This document shows, one piece after another, positions 26,258 through 35,242 of a stretch of 64,000 nt of DNA. The notes below the pieces were generated by a model. The model ran no database searches. It saw nothing but the letters and a program-made list of their open reading frames with translations, and was not told the origin of the DNA. Within the stretch, counting starts at the first letter, position 1. Each line of letters starts with the position of its first letter. A program made the translations under genes and the position numbers. The stretch is from contig NZ_CP044232.1 in assembly GCF_008727775.1 (NCBI RefSeq), forward strand, positions 3,472,001 to 3,536,000, read 5' to 3'. The DNA comes from Microbacterium lushaniae (GTDB lineage: Bacteria > Actinomycetota > Actinomycetes > Actinomycetales > Microbacteriaceae).

Positions 26258-26836
26258 CTACTGGGGCTGGAGGCCGAGGTCGTCGAGGTCGATCGCGGCG
26301 AGCCACTGCAGGCCGGCCGCCTCGACAGCGGCCTGGGCGCCGGTCTTCCGGTCGACGATCACGGCCACCGCGACCACGTCGGCGCCTTCGCGCCGCAGCG
26401 CTTCCACGGCCTTGAGCGCGGACTGACCCGTGGTCGAGGTGTCTTCGACGACGACGACGCGCTTGCCCGCGACATCCGCACCCTCGATCTGTCGGCCGCG
26501 ACCGTGGTCCTTCGGCTCCTTGCGCACGACGAACGCGTCGAGAGGGCGCCCGGCGCGCACCGACTCGTGCAGCACGGCGTTGGCGATGGGGTCGGCGCCG
26601 AGTGTCAGGCCGCCCACGGCGGCGATGCCGTCGAGGTCGCGGATGAGGTCGAGCATGATGCGCCCGATCGCGGGGGCGGCCCGATGGTCGAGCGTGAGCT
26701 TGCGCATGTCGACGTAGTACGTCGCCTGCTTGCCGCTGGAGAGCGTGAAGTCGCCGTGGAAGACCGCCTCGTCCGAAATGAGCCGGATGAGGTCCTGGCG
26801 GTCGGCTTCGATCTCGGGCGTGGAGGCGGCGGTCAT
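26258..26836 (-). CDS. pyrE: Orotate phosphoribosyltransferase
   Basis: 192 residues; joins orotate to PRPP to give OMP in pyrimidine synthesis. The PRPP-binding motif VVVVEDTSTTGQSALKAV is intact, with FTLSSGKQATYYVDMRKLTL and GLTLGADPIANAV typical of PyrE, and the flexible-loop RKEPKDHGRGR. ATG at 26836 is 7 bases after minus-strand TAGACT (26849-26844); the frame is open further upstream without support. Stands alone rather than in a pyr operon. Confidence 0.95.
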   Translation of the reverse strand: MTAASTPEIEADRQDLIRLISDEAVFHGDFTLSSGKQATYYVDMRKLTLDHRAAPAIGRIMLDLIRDLDGIAAVGGLTLGADPIANAVLHESVRAGRPLDAFVVRKEPKDHGRGRQIEGADVAGKRVVVVEDTSTTGQSALKAVEALRREGADVVAVAVIVDRKTGAQAAVEAAGLQWLAAIDLDDLGLQPQ

Positions 26837-27057
26837 GCTCCCGAGTCTATGGGCGCCGCATCCCCCTCCCCGGCCGGGCACAAGCGCGGAATGCCGCGGC
26901 GCACAACGGCGGAGATCGTCCGCGACACGCCGCCACACACGGCCACGGACCGGCGCGTCGCGCAGCATCCCCGCAGTTGTGCCACGCAGGTGGGCAGGGC
27001 CAGGCGGGGACAGGCCGGCGCCTGCAGCGCGTCGGCGGGCGACCATAGGGTGGATGC

Positions 27058-27903
27058 ATGCGCCTGGCCACTTGGAACGTCAACTCGATCCGCGCCCGCC
27101 TCCCCCGCATCGTCGACTTCGCGGTGCGCGAGCACATCGACGTGCTGGCGATGCAGGAGATCAAGTGCAAGACCGAACAGTTCCCGTACGAGGCGTTCGA
27201 GGAGGCCGGCTACCACATCGCCGCGCACGGGCTGAACCAGTGGAACGGCGTCGCGATCGCGAGCCGCGAGCCGCTGGAGGACGTCGAGATCGGCTTCCCC
27301 GGCATGCCCGGCTTCGCCAAGGGGCACGAGGGCCCGGATGCTCCGCAGGAGGCGCGCGCGATCGGCGCGACCGTCGGCGGGGTCAAGGTGTGGAGCCTGT
27401 ACGTGCCCAACGGCCGGTCGCTCGGCGACCCGCACTACGTCTACAAGCTCGACTGGCTGAGCGCGCTGCAGGAGTACACGTCGGCCACCCTCTCCCGCAC
27501 GCCCGACCTCGCCTTCGCCCTGACGGGCGACTTCAACATCGCCCCCACCGACGCCGACAACGGCGACCCGACCGTCATCGAGGGTGTGACGACGCACGTC
27601 TCCCCGCCCGAGCGGGAGGCCTTCGCGGCTCTGGAGGCGGCCGGGGTGACCGACGTCGTGCGCCCGCTCGTGCCCACCGGCTACACGTACTGGGACTACA
27701 AGCAGCTGCGCTTCCCCCGCAACGAGGGGCTGCGCATCGACTTCATCCTGGGGTCGCACGCGTTCGCGCAGGCCGTCACCGGCGCTCAGATCCACCGCAA
27801 CGAGCGCAAGGGCGAAGTGCCCAGCGACCACGTCCCCGTCGTCGTCGACCTCGACCTCACCGGGCCCGAGGCGGACGATGACCGTCCGATGATCTTCGGC
27901 TGA
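27058..27903 (+). CDS. xthA: Exodeoxyribonuclease III
   Basis: 281 residues; AP endonuclease and 3'-5' exonuclease. ATWNVNSIRARLPRI, the metal-binding Glu in MQEIKCK, SLYVPNGRSLGD, LTGDFNIAP, RIDFIL and the catalytic SDHVPV are all present. ATG lies 6 bases after TAGGGT (27046-27051). Convergent with the DHFR-like gene. Confidence 0.96.
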   Translation: MRLATWNVNSIRARLPRIVDFAVREHIDVLAMQEIKCKTEQFPYEAFEEAGYHIAAHGLNQWNGVAIASREPLEDVEIGFPGMPGFAKGHEGPDAPQEARAIGATVGGVKVWSLYVPNGRSLGDPHYVYKLDWLSALQEYTSATLSRTPDLAFALTGDFNIAPTDADNGDPTVIEGVTTHVSPPEREAFAALEAAGVTDVVRPLVPTGYTYWDYKQLRFPRNEGLRIDFILGSHAFAQAVTGAQIHRNERKGEVPSDHVPVVVDLDLTGPEADDDRPMIFG

Positions 27904-27912
27904 GCCCGGAGC

Positions 27913-28527
27913 TCACCCCATGTCGGCGGTGGCCACCTCGCCGCCGGGTCCGTAGCGCAGGAGGAGCGCGCCCTGCGGACCGGCCACGGGCGGCTCGAGC
28001 AGCCGGAGCCCGCGCGCGGGCCCGTTCTCGGGGAAGAGCCGCTTGCCCGTGCCCAGGACGATCGGGTACACCCACAGGTGCAGCACGTCGAACAGCCCCT
28101 CCGCCACGAGCGTGCGGGCGAAGTCGACGCTGCCGACCACATGCACCTCGTCGTGACGCTCCCGCAGCTCCGCCACCGCCGAAGCGAGGTCTGGGCCCAG
28201 CAGCTGCGATCCCTCCCAGTCCAGGGCGGGGGTACCGCGGGATGCGACGTACTTCGGGATCGCGTTGAACTTCCGCGCGATCTGCGAGCCCGGGCCCTCG
28301 TACACCGGCCAGTACGCCGCGAAGATGTCGTACGTGCGGCGGCCGAGGAGCAGCGCGTCCATGCGCTCGATGCCCGCCATGACGTCCTCCCCGACGGCGT
28401 CGTCGTCGATCGGCGCCTGCCAGCCGCCGTAGGCGAACCCGTTCTCCGGATCCTCGTCCCGCGCGCCGGGCGCCTGCATGACCCCGTCGAGGGTGCTGAA
28501 CAGGTCGATGTGGATGGTCCCGGCCAT
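27913..28527 (-). CDS. RibD C-terminal/DHFR-like reductase family protein
   Basis: 204 residues. GTIHIDLFSTLDGVMQAPG, MDALLLGRRTYDIFAAYWP, KYVASRGTPALDW and HVVGSVDFARTLV follow the RibD C-terminal dihydrofolate-reductase-like group, with a Rossmann-like NADPH site. ATG at 28527 is taken as start because conserved sequence begins there; an in-frame upstream ATG at 28566 lacks similarity. Substrate unknown. Confidence 0.87.
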   Translation of the reverse strand: MAGTIHIDLFSTLDGVMQAPGARDEDPENGFAYGGWQAPIDDDAVGEDVMAGIERMDALLLGRRTYDIFAAYWPVYEGPGSQIARKFNAIPKYVASRGTPALDWEGSQLLGPDLASAVAELRERHDEVHVVGSVDFARTLVAEGLFDVLHLWVYPIVLGTGKRLFPENGPARGLRLLEPPVAGPQGALLLRYGPGGEVATADMG

Positions 28528-28629
28528 GCTGCTCTCACTCCAGTCGGATTGCGCGCGCCGACGCATCCGACGGCCCGCTCCGATGGTGTTCGAGCTCTCG
28601 CCCTCCTGTCAACAGCGCCCGTGGCAGCA

Positions 28630-28666
28630 CGAAGCCCGGAGGACCGACACGGTCCTCCGGGCTTCG
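28630..28666 (-). terminator. Terminator of the FMN-reductase gene
   Basis: Perfect 16-bp stem (28630-28645 with 28651-28666, arm CGAAGCCCGGAGGACC) around the loop GACAC, 20 bases beyond the stop at 28686. It also insulates the DHFR-like gene. Confidence 0.8.
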
Positions 28667-28685
28667 CGGCTCGGGATGCGGCGGC

Positions 28686-29270
28686 TCAGGCCGCGCGGGC
28701 CTCGCTGCGCTCCTCGCCCGCCGCGTAGCGGGACACGAGCGCCGTGAACGCCTCCAGGTAGCCGCGCAGGAACCCGGCGGTGGTGTCGTCGGCGATCTCG
28801 CCGCCGTCGGTCAGCAGACCCGGGTGCGACTGGATGAAGCCCTCCGGCTGGCCGAGGGTGGGGGCGTTGAGGTGGCTCAGGATCGCCTTGAGGTGCTGCT
28901 GGGCGGCGGCCGTGCCGATCGGGCTGCCGGAGGTGCCGATCACGGCGACGGGCTTGTGGTCGAGGGCGCCGTCGCCGTACGGACGCGCGGCCCAGTCCAG
29001 CGCGTTCTTGAGGACGCCGGGGATGGAGCGGCTGTACTCGGGCGTGACGATGAGCACGCCGTCGACGTCCTTGATGGCCTGCTTGAAGTCGGTGGCGACC
29101 TGCGGGAACTCCGCGTCGAAGTCGGTGGAGTAGAAGGGGAGGTCCTGGATCGGAATCTCCACGAGGGTCACGTTGTCGGGAGCGAGGGACTCCAGTGCCT
29201 TCGCCAGGCGGCGGTTGATGGAGGTGCTGGAGATGCTGCCGACGATGTAGCCGATCGTGTACGAGGTCAC
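28686..29270 (-). CDS. NADPH-dependent FMN reductase
   Basis: 194 residues of flavodoxin-like fold. The FMN phosphate loop GSISSTSINRRLAKAL, then IPIQDLPFYSTDFD, LIVTPEYSRSIPGVLKNALD and VIGTSGSPIGTAAAQ are diagnostic. Reduces flavin or quinone/azo substrates. GTG at 29270 follows GGAAGGA by 6 bases. Upstream lie the palindrome GCGGGATTTCCCGC (29294-29307) and a tandem TGCAAG TGCAAG (29314-29325), possible regulator sites. Confidence 0.92.
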   Translation of the reverse strand: MTSYTIGYIVGSISSTSINRRLAKALESLAPDNVTLVEIPIQDLPFYSTDFDAEFPQVATDFKQAIKDVDGVLIVTPEYSRSIPGVLKNALDWAARPYGDGALDHKPVAVIGTSGSPIGTAAAQQHLKAILSHLNAPTLGQPEGFIQSHPGLLTDGGEIADDTTAGFLRGYLEAFTALVSRYAAGEERSEARAA

Positions 29271-29293
29271 GACGATCCTTCCGTTGAGGTCTT

Positions 29294-29325
29294 GCGGGAT
29301 TTCCCGCGGTCTATGCAAGTGCAAG
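29294..29325 (-). promoter_or_regulatory. Possible operator of the FMN-reductase gene
   Basis: Inverted repeat GCGGGA-TT-TCCCGC (29294-29307) just upstream of the ribosome site, with a tandem TGCAAG repeat at 29314-29325. Redox-responsive regulators (MarR/HxlR types) often control such reductases; no direct evidence here. Confidence 0.35.
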
Positions 29326-29410
29326 TAGTTCTCCGGCGGGTCTATTCCCGCGCAGCCGTCTCCCCCGTCAGACGGATGTCGCCCGCCGACGCCGCCCGTA
29401 CGGTGGAGGA

Positions 29411-30658
29411 GTGACCCCGATAACCCCCGCGCAGCAGCGCAACGACGTGATCCTCGCCGTCGCGGTGTTCCTCGGCGCCCTCCTCAGCGCCGTACTGTCG
29501 TCGATCTCCGGCCTGTACGGCGACGAGCAGGGGGAGATGGCCCTCGCCGTCGTCTACGCCGTCGTCCTCGCCGTGCCCCTCGCGGTGCGGCGGCGCTGGC
29601 CCGCCATCGTCGCCGTGGTCGTCTCGGTCGCGTACTTCGCCGCCGTGACCCTGCGCATCCCCGAGCTGTACGCCGGCAACATCGCGGTGTTCATCGCCCT
29701 GTTCACGGTGGGTGCCTGGTCGGGAAACCGCCGGCGGGCCACTCTCGTGCGCATCGCCATCATCGCCGGGATGTTCGTGTGGCTCGCCGTGGTGACTTTC
29801 CAGGACGTCACCTCACCGGCGACCGAGGAAGCACTCGCGGAGGCGGGGAGCTTGTCGCCGTTCGTCGCGTTCACGCTGCTGACGGTGCTGGTCAACGTCC
29901 TCTACTTCGGCGGCGCGTACTACTTCGGCGAACGCGCGTACGCCCAGATGCGCGAGCGCCGCGAACTCGAGGAGCGCACGCGGGAACTCGAGCAGGAACG
30001 CGAGGTGACCGCCGCGCAGGCGGTCGCCCTCGATCGCGTGCGCATCGCCCGCGAGCTGCACGATGTCGTGGCCCACCACGTCTCGCTCATGGGGGTGCAG
30101 GCCGGCGCCGCGCGCGCCGTGATGGGCCGCGACCCCGAGGAGGCGCGCCGCATCCTCGAAGCCGTCGAGGATGCGGCCCGTGAGTCGCTCGGAGAGCTGC
30201 GCCAGCTGCTGGCCACCCTGCGCACGCCGGGGACCGACCCCGACCCCGAGACCGGGCCCACCACCCGCGGGCTGGCGGGGCTGCCGGCGCTCGTGGAGGA
30301 GACGACCGCTGCCGGGGTCCACGCCACGTTCACCGTCATCGGCGAGCAGGCGGAGGTGCCGGATCTCGTGCAGCTGAATCTGTACCGCATCGCGCAGGAG
30401 GCCCTCACGAACGCGCGGCGTCATGCCGGCCCGGATGCCACCGCCGACGTGCGGCTGCGTTACGGCGCCGAGACGCTCGAACTGGAGATCGTCGACACCG
30501 GCCGGGGACGGCCGGGGCAACCCGGCCTGGGACAGGTCGGCATGCGCGAGCGCGCTGCGGCGTCGGGGGGCACGATCGAGATGGGTCCCCGCGCGCGCGG
30601 GGGATATCTCGTGCGGGTGAGCGTGCCGCTGAGCGGGCGGGTGGGCGCGGATGTCTGA
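29411..30658 (+). CDS. Sensor histidine kinase (HisKA_3 type)
   Basis: 415 residues: about five membrane segments in residues 1-170, a coiled linker rich in Glu/Arg (MRERRELEERTRELEQ), the phosphoacceptor helix RIARELHDVVAHHVSLMGVQ, and an HATPase domain (N-box QEALTNARRHA, G-box VDTGRGRPG and GMRERAAASGG). NarL-type family. GTG at 29411 has GGAGGA directly before it and TACGGT (29399-29404) 6 bases upstream. Overlaps its regulator by 8 bases. Signal unknown. Confidence 0.94.
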   Translation: MTPITPAQQRNDVILAVAVFLGALLSAVLSSISGLYGDEQGEMALAVVYAVVLAVPLAVRRRWPAIVAVVVSVAYFAAVTLRIPELYAGNIAVFIALFTVGAWSGNRRRATLVRIAIIAGMFVWLAVVTFQDVTSPATEEALAEAGSLSPFVAFTLLTVLVNVLYFGGAYYFGERAYAQMRERRELEERTRELEQEREVTAAQAVALDRVRIARELHDVVAHHVSLMGVQAGAARAVMGRDPEEARRILEAVEDAARESLGELRQLLATLRTPGTDPDPETGPTTRGLAGLPALVEETTAAGVHATFTVIGEQAEVPDLVQLNLYRIAQEALTNARRHAGPDATADVRLRYGAETLELEIVDTGRGRPGQPGLGQVGMRERAAASGGTIEMGPRARGGYLVRVSVPLSGRVGADV

Positions 30659-31316
30659 GATCCGGGTGCTCCTCGTGGACGATCACGCCATGATGCGGGC
30701 GGGGTTCCGCACGATCCTCTCGCTCGAGGACGACATCGTCGTGGTCGGCGAGGCCGCCACGGGGGCGGAAGCGGTTGCCGCAGCATCCGCCCTGGCTCCC
30801 GACGTGATCTGCATGGACGTGCAGATGCCCGACATGGACGGCCTGGAGGCCACGCGTGCGATCGTCGCCGACCCGGCGATGGCGGCGGCCGTGCTCATCG
30901 TGACGACGTTCGACCGCGACGACTACCTGTTCTCGGCACTGGATGCGGGGGCCAGCGGATTCCTGCTGAAGAACGCCGGTCCCGAGCAGCTGGTCTCCGC
31001 CGTCCGCGTGGTCGCCGGCGGAGACGCGCTGCTGGCGCCGGAGGTGACCCGGCGGGTGATCGCGCGGTTCTCGCAGCCCGCCGAGGCGGCGCCCGAGGCC
31101 GCGCGGCCGCCGGTGACCCTGGCCGAACCCCTCACCGAGCGCGAAGCGGAGGTGCTCCGCCTGATGGCCGACGCGCTCAGCAACGCCGAGATCGCCGAGC
31201 GCCTGTTCATCGGGGAGGCGACCGTCAAGACGCACGTGTCCAATGTCCTGCAGAAGCTCGGCGCGCGCGACCGCGTGCAGGCCGTCGTGATCGCGCATCG
31301 GTCCCGCCTGGTCTGA
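30651..31316 (+). CDS. LuxR/NarL-type response regulator
   Basis: 221 residues. Receiver with LLVDDHAMM, phosphoacceptor Asp in CMDVQMPDMDG, Thr in VTTFDRD and Lys in FLLKNAG; C-terminal LuxR helix-turn-helix (LTEREAEVLRLMADALSNAE; EATVKTHVSNVLQKL). Partner of the overlapping kinase. The NatAB-like exporter 470 bases downstream is a plausible target, as such pairs often adjoin ABC exporters. Confidence 0.95.
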   Translation: MSEIRVLLVDDHAMMRAGFRTILSLEDDIVVVGEAATGAEAVAAASALAPDVICMDVQMPDMDGLEATRAIVADPAMAAAVLIVTTFDRDDYLFSALDAGASGFLLKNAGPEQLVSAVRVVAGGDALLAPEVTRRVIARFSQPAEAAPEAARPPVTLAEPLTEREAEVLRLMADALSNAEIAERLFIGEATVKTHVSNVLQKLGARDRVQAVVIAHRSRLV

Positions 31317-31382
31317 GCGCCGCCGTCGCGCACCGTTGTCAAGGCCCATGGCGGGCGATCCTCCGCACCTAGCCTCGGACGC

Positions 31383-31664
31383 ATGAAGACCGATGATGAC
31401 AACAGCAGGCCGGATGCGGACGGCGAGCGCGCGGCGGCAGCCGGAGAAGCCCTCCCCGAGAGCCAGGCCGTCCGCAAGGACATGTCGTACAGCCCGGCGA
31501 GCGAGTCCGACACGCAGCACAAGCAGGACGACCCCCTTCCCGACACCATCGACGACGACATCGATCCCGACGACATCCGCGCCGTCCCCGGCACGGGCGG
31601 GCCGGACGACGTCGGCGACGTCGACGTCGACCCCGAAGACCTGAACATGCCCGGCCGCTCCTGA
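31383..31664 (+). CDS. Small acidic, probably disordered protein
   Basis: 93 residues, strongly Asp-rich (IDDDIDPDDI; DVGDVDVDPEDL), with no cysteines or hydrophobic core. ATG is 7 bases after TAGCCT (31370-31375). No family recognised; resembles short acidic actinobacterial proteins of unknown use. Confidence 0.65.
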   Translation: MKTDDDNSRPDADGERAAAAGEALPESQAVRKDMSYSPASESDTQHKQDDPLPDTIDDDIDPDDIRAVPGTGGPDDVGDVDVDPEDLNMPGRS

Positions 31665-31789
31665 TCCTGTGCACCCTCCTCCCCCTCGCGGGGGAGGACG
31701 AGAACCCGCCCGGGGGCGGATGTGAGGCGGTGATGCTCTCCGTAGCGTGAGTGGTGAGGTGCCCGACGGGTGCCGAAGGAGGAGGACAC

Positions 31790-32674
31790 GTGCTCCAGTT
31801 GGAGGGCATCACCAAGAGCTACGGCGGTCGCCGCGTGCTCGACGACGTGAGCTTCGAGATCGCCCCGGGGCGCCTCACCGGCTTCGTCGGCGGCAACGGC
31901 GCCGGCAAGACCACCACGATGCGGATCGCGCTCGGCGTGCTCGCGAAGGACGCCGGCCGCGTGCTGCTGGAGGGGCGTGAGGTCACGACCTCTGATCGGC
32001 GCCGCTTCGGGTACATGCCGGAGGAGCGCGGCCTGTACCCGAAGATGAAGGTCGGCGAGCAGATCGCCTACCTCGCTCGGCTGCACGGTTTCGGCAAGGC
32101 GGAGGCGACGTCCAGGGCCGAGGCGCTGCTGGACCGGCTCGGACTCTCCGAGCGCCTGAACGACCTGGTCGAGACGCTGTCGCTGGGCAACCAGCAGCGC
32201 GCCCAGATCGCCGCGGCGCTCGTGCACGACCCGGAGGTGCTCATCCTGGATGAGCCGTTCTCGGGCCTGGACCCCCTGGCCGTCGACGTCGTGGCCGCCG
32301 TGCTGCAGGAGCGCGCCGCGGCCGGCTCGGCCGTGCTGTTCTCCTCGCACCAGCTCGACGTCGTGGAGCGGCTGTGCGATGACCTCGTGATCATCGCGGG
32401 CGGCCGCATCCGTGCCGCCGGATCCCGCGACGCGCTGCGCACAGAGCACTCGGGTCGCCGCTTCGAGCTCGTCTCGGCCGGCGACGCCGGCTGGGTGCGC
32501 GAGCAGCCCGGCATCACGGTGGTCGACTTCGCCGGCGGCTACGCCCTGTTCGAAGCCGACGACGACGAGGCCGCGCAGCGCGTGCTCCGCCACGCCGTCG
32601 AGCGCGGCGACGTCGCCAGCTTCGCCCCGCAGCGCCCCACCCTCGCCGAGATCTTCAAGGAGGTCATCCAATGA
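31790..32674 (+). CDS. ABC exporter ATPase (NatA-like)
   Basis: 294 residues. Walker A GGNGAGKTTT, Q-loop region YMPEERGLYPKMKVGEQ, signature LSLGNQQR (Asn-Gln in place of the common Gly-Gly), Walker B VLILDEPFSGLDPLAV and FSSHQLDVVERLCD. A C-terminal DUF4162-like extension follows (residues ~215-294). GTG at 31790 is set by the strong AAGGAGGAGG at 31776-31785. Works with the permease that overlaps by ATGA. Confidence 0.93.
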   Translation: MLQLEGITKSYGGRRVLDDVSFEIAPGRLTGFVGGNGAGKTTTMRIALGVLAKDAGRVLLEGREVTTSDRRRFGYMPEERGLYPKMKVGEQIAYLARLHGFGKAEATSRAEALLDRLGLSERLNDLVETLSLGNQQRAQIAAALVHDPEVLILDEPFSGLDPLAVDVVAAVLQERAAAGSAVLFSSHQLDVVERLCDDLVIIAGGRIRAAGSRDALRTEHSGRRFELVSAGDAGWVREQPGITVVDFAGGYALFEADDDEAAQRVLRHAVERGDVASFAPQRPTLAEIFKEVIQ

Positions 32675-33777
32675 GCACCGCACCCTCATCCCCCAGCGAA
32701 TGGCAGAGCGCGTGGCTCGTCGCCGAGCGGGAGATCGGCTCGAAGCTGCGCAGCAAGGCCTTCGTCATCTCCTCCGCGATCCTCCTGATCGCCGCTCTCG
32801 CCTCCGTGCTGTGGGGCGGCTTCGCGGCCGCCAACAGCGCCGACGAGGGCATCCCGGTGGCCGTCACGAGCCAGACCGAGCGCGACGTCGAGGGCCTGGA
32901 AGGACTCGACGTCACCGTCGCGGACGACGCGGATGCGGCGACCGCGCTCGTGGCCGACGGCACCGTCGACGCGGCCCTCCTGCCCGACGACTCCGGCAGC
33001 GGGTTCGACTTCAAGATCGTCGCCGACGACGGCGTCCCCAGCGGGCTCATGGCGATGCTCAGCCAGTCGCCGACGGTCGAGCTGCTCGACCCGACCGGCG
33101 GGATGGACGGCATCCTGCGTTACTTCGTGGCGCTCGGTTTCGGCATCGTCTTCCTGATGGCGGCATCCATCTTCGGCTCCACGATCGCGACGAGCGTCGT
33201 GGAGGAGAAGCAGACGCGCGTCGTGGAGATCCTCATCTCCGCCATCCCGGTGCGCTCCCTCCTGGCCGGCAAGGTCGTGGGCAACACGATCCTGGCGATG
33301 GCTCAGATCATCGCGCTCGCAGCGATCGCCGTGGTGGGCCTGTCGATCACGGGGCAGACCGAGGTGCTCGCGGGCCTGGGGGCGCCGCTGCTGTGGTTCG
33401 CGGTGTTCTTCTTCTTCGGCTTCGTCCTGCTGGCGGCGCTGTTCGCCGCGGCCGGCGCGATGGTCTCGCGCCAGGAGGACATCGGCGCCACCACGACGCC
33501 GCTGACGATGCTGATCATGGCGCCGTACTTCCTGGTGATCTTCTTCAACGACAACCCGCTCGTGCTCGGCATCATGTCGTACGTGCCGTTCTCGGCGCCG
33601 GTCGGGATGCCGCTGCGGCAGTACCTCGGCGAGGCCCAGTGGTGGGAGCCGATCGTGTCGCTGGTGATCCTGATGGCCACGTGCGTGGCCGCGATCTGGG
33701 TCGGCGCCCGGATCTACCAGAACTCGCTGCTGCGGATGGGCGCGCGGGTCAAGCTCGCCGAGGCGCTGCGCGGCTGA
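32671..33777 (+). CDS. ABC exporter permease (NatB/ABC-2 type)
   Basis: 368 residues. One N-terminal membrane segment, a large extracytoplasmic domain (residues ~55-150), then five segments, the ABC-2 (NatB) plan. VVEEKQTRVVEILISAIPVRSLLAGK is the typical coupling loop; SRQEDIGATTTPLTML is also conserved. ATG at 32671 overlaps the ATPase stop. Substrate unknown; NatAB relatives extrude Na+ or drugs. Confidence 0.92.
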   Translation: MSTAPSSPSEWQSAWLVAEREIGSKLRSKAFVISSAILLIAALASVLWGGFAAANSADEGIPVAVTSQTERDVEGLEGLDVTVADDADAATALVADGTVDAALLPDDSGSGFDFKIVADDGVPSGLMAMLSQSPTVELLDPTGGMDGILRYFVALGFGIVFLMAASIFGSTIATSVVEEKQTRVVEILISAIPVRSLLAGKVVGNTILAMAQIIALAAIAVVGLSITGQTEVLAGLGAPLLWFAVFFFFGFVLLAALFAAAGAMVSRQEDIGATTTPLTMLIMAPYFLVIFFNDNPLVLGIMSYVPFSAPVGMPLRQYLGEAQWWEPIVSLVILMATCVAAIWVGARIYQNSLLRMGARVKLAEALRG

Positions 33778-33786
33778 GACGAACGC

Positions 33787-33829
33787 ATCGGGAGGGGAGG
33801 CGCAAGGGGTCGGCGCCTCCCCTCCCGAT
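33787..33829 (+). terminator. Terminator after the ABC exporter operon
   Basis: Perfect 17-bp stem (33787-33803 with 33813-33829, arm ATCGGGAGGGGAGGCGC), 9-base loop, 9 bases after the permease stop and immediately before the -10 of the next gene. Confidence 0.82.
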
Positions 33830-33844
33830 CGCTATGGTGTGCCC

Positions 33845-35236
33845 ATGGCGGCGGAGACCACGACCCTTCTCATCCTCGGAGCATCCGGCGATCTCACCTC
33901 CCGCCTGCTGCTTCCCGCTCTCGGGCAGCTGCTCACGCGCGAGCCCGACCGCCCCATCCACCTGCGCGGCGCCGGCATCGACGACCTGGACGACCAGGCG
34001 TGGCGCGAGATCGTCCGCGCCGCCTTCGCCACCACCGACTCCGCTGACGCCTTCGACGCGGTCGCCACCACCACCTACACCCGTGCCGACATCACCGACC
34101 CGGACGACCTGACCGCACTGCTGGCCGGCGGCGAGGGCCGCATCGCCCTGTACTTCGCCGTCCCGCCGGCCATCGCCGAACGCGCGTGCGCGGCGCTCAC
34201 CCGGGTGGAGGTGCCGGAGGGCCTCATCCTCGCCCTGGAGAAGCCGTTCGGCAGCGACGAAGCGAGCGCCCGGCGATTGAACGAGACCGTGCAGCAGATC
34301 GTCCCGGAGTCGCAGGTGTTCCGCATCGACCACTTCCTCGGGCGGTCCACGACCCTCAACCTCGTCGGCATCCGGCTCGCCAACCGTCTGATCGAGCCGG
34401 TGTGGTCGGCCGAGCACATCGAGTCGGTCCTCATCCGCTACGACGAGACGCTCGGCCTGGAAGGCCGGGCAGGCTATTACGATCGCGCCGGCGCGCTGGT
34501 GGACATGATCCAGAGTCACCTGCTGCAGGTGCTCGCCATCCTCGCGATGGATCCGCCCGCGACCTTGGACGAGAGAGACTTCCGCGAGGCCACCGCGGCG
34601 GTGCTGCGCGCCACGCACGTGTGGGACGACGATCCGAAGACCTCCTCGCGCCGCGCCCGCTACACGGCGGGCTCGATCGGCGACCGCGACCTCCCCGCGT
34701 ATGTGGACGAGCCGGGGGTGGATGCGGCGAATCAGACCGAGACCCTCGCCGAGCTGGTGTGCGAGGTGCGCACCGACCGCTGGCGGGGCGTGCCGATCAC
34801 CCTTCGCTCGGGGAAGGCCATGGACGACGCCGACCGGGAGGTCATCGTCCGCTTCCGCCCGGTGCGGCATCTGCCCGACGGCCTGACCGGCAGCACCGAA
34901 CCGTCGGTGCTGCGCTTCTCGCTCGGCCCCGACCGCGTGGCGCTGGAACTGAACCTCAACGGCGGCGACGATCCTTTCGAGCTCGAGCGCGCGGTGCTGC
35001 AGGCGGAGCTGGGCGAGGGAGCCCTGAAGGCCTACGCCGAGGTGCTGTCGGGGATCCTCGACGGCGATGCCACCCTGGCCGTCCGCGGGGATGCCGCCGA
35101 GGAGTGCTGGCGGATCGTGCAGCCGGTGCGGGACGCGTGGCGCGCGGGCGAGGTGCCGCTGGACGAGTACCCCGCCGGCAGTGAGCGCCCCGACTCGTGG
35201 CCGCGGCATCCGGACGGCGCCCTGAGCCGCTCGTAG
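33845..35236 (+). CDS. Divergent glucose-6-phosphate dehydrogenase paralogue
   Basis: 463 residues. LLILGASGDLTSRLLLPAL (NADP site) and EKPFG are standard. The active-site signature is RIDHFLGRS instead of RIDHYLGKE: the histidine stays but Tyr is Phe and Lys is Arg. Likewise GALVDMIQSHLLQ replaces the common GALRDMxQNHLLQ, with its His kept. It may oxidise a related sugar phosphate. ATG at 33845 is 6 bases after TATGGT (33833-33838). No zwf-opcA-pgl context is present, so it is probably not the main pentose-phosphate enzyme. Confidence 0.88.
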   Translation: MAAETTTLLILGASGDLTSRLLLPALGQLLTREPDRPIHLRGAGIDDLDDQAWREIVRAAFATTDSADAFDAVATTTYTRADITDPDDLTALLAGGEGRIALYFAVPPAIAERACAALTRVEVPEGLILALEKPFGSDEASARRLNETVQQIVPESQVFRIDHFLGRSTTLNLVGIRLANRLIEPVWSAEHIESVLIRYDETLGLEGRAGYYDRAGALVDMIQSHLLQVLAILAMDPPATLDERDFREATAAVLRATHVWDDDPKTSSRRARYTAGSIGDRDLPAYVDEPGVDAANQTETLAELVCEVRTDRWRGVPITLRSGKAMDDADREVIVRFRPVRHLPDGLTGSTEPSVLRFSLGPDRVALELNLNGGDDPFELERAVLQAELGEGALKAYAEVLSGILDGDATLAVRGDAAEECWRIVQPVRDAWRAGEVPLDEYPAGSERPDSWPRHPDGALSRS

Positions 35237-35242
35237 CGCGGC

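Noticed and set aside
31751..31789. Earlier GTG 31751 as start of the NatA-like ATPase
   Set aside because: It lies 2 bases after a TAGCGT box, too close for transcription to include it, whereas AAGGAGGAGG precedes GTG 31790.
33839..33844. GTG 33839 as start of the glucose-6-phosphate dehydrogenase gene
   Set aside because: It directly abuts the -10 box, so it would be upstream of the expected transcript start; ATG 33845 fits the leaderless spacing.
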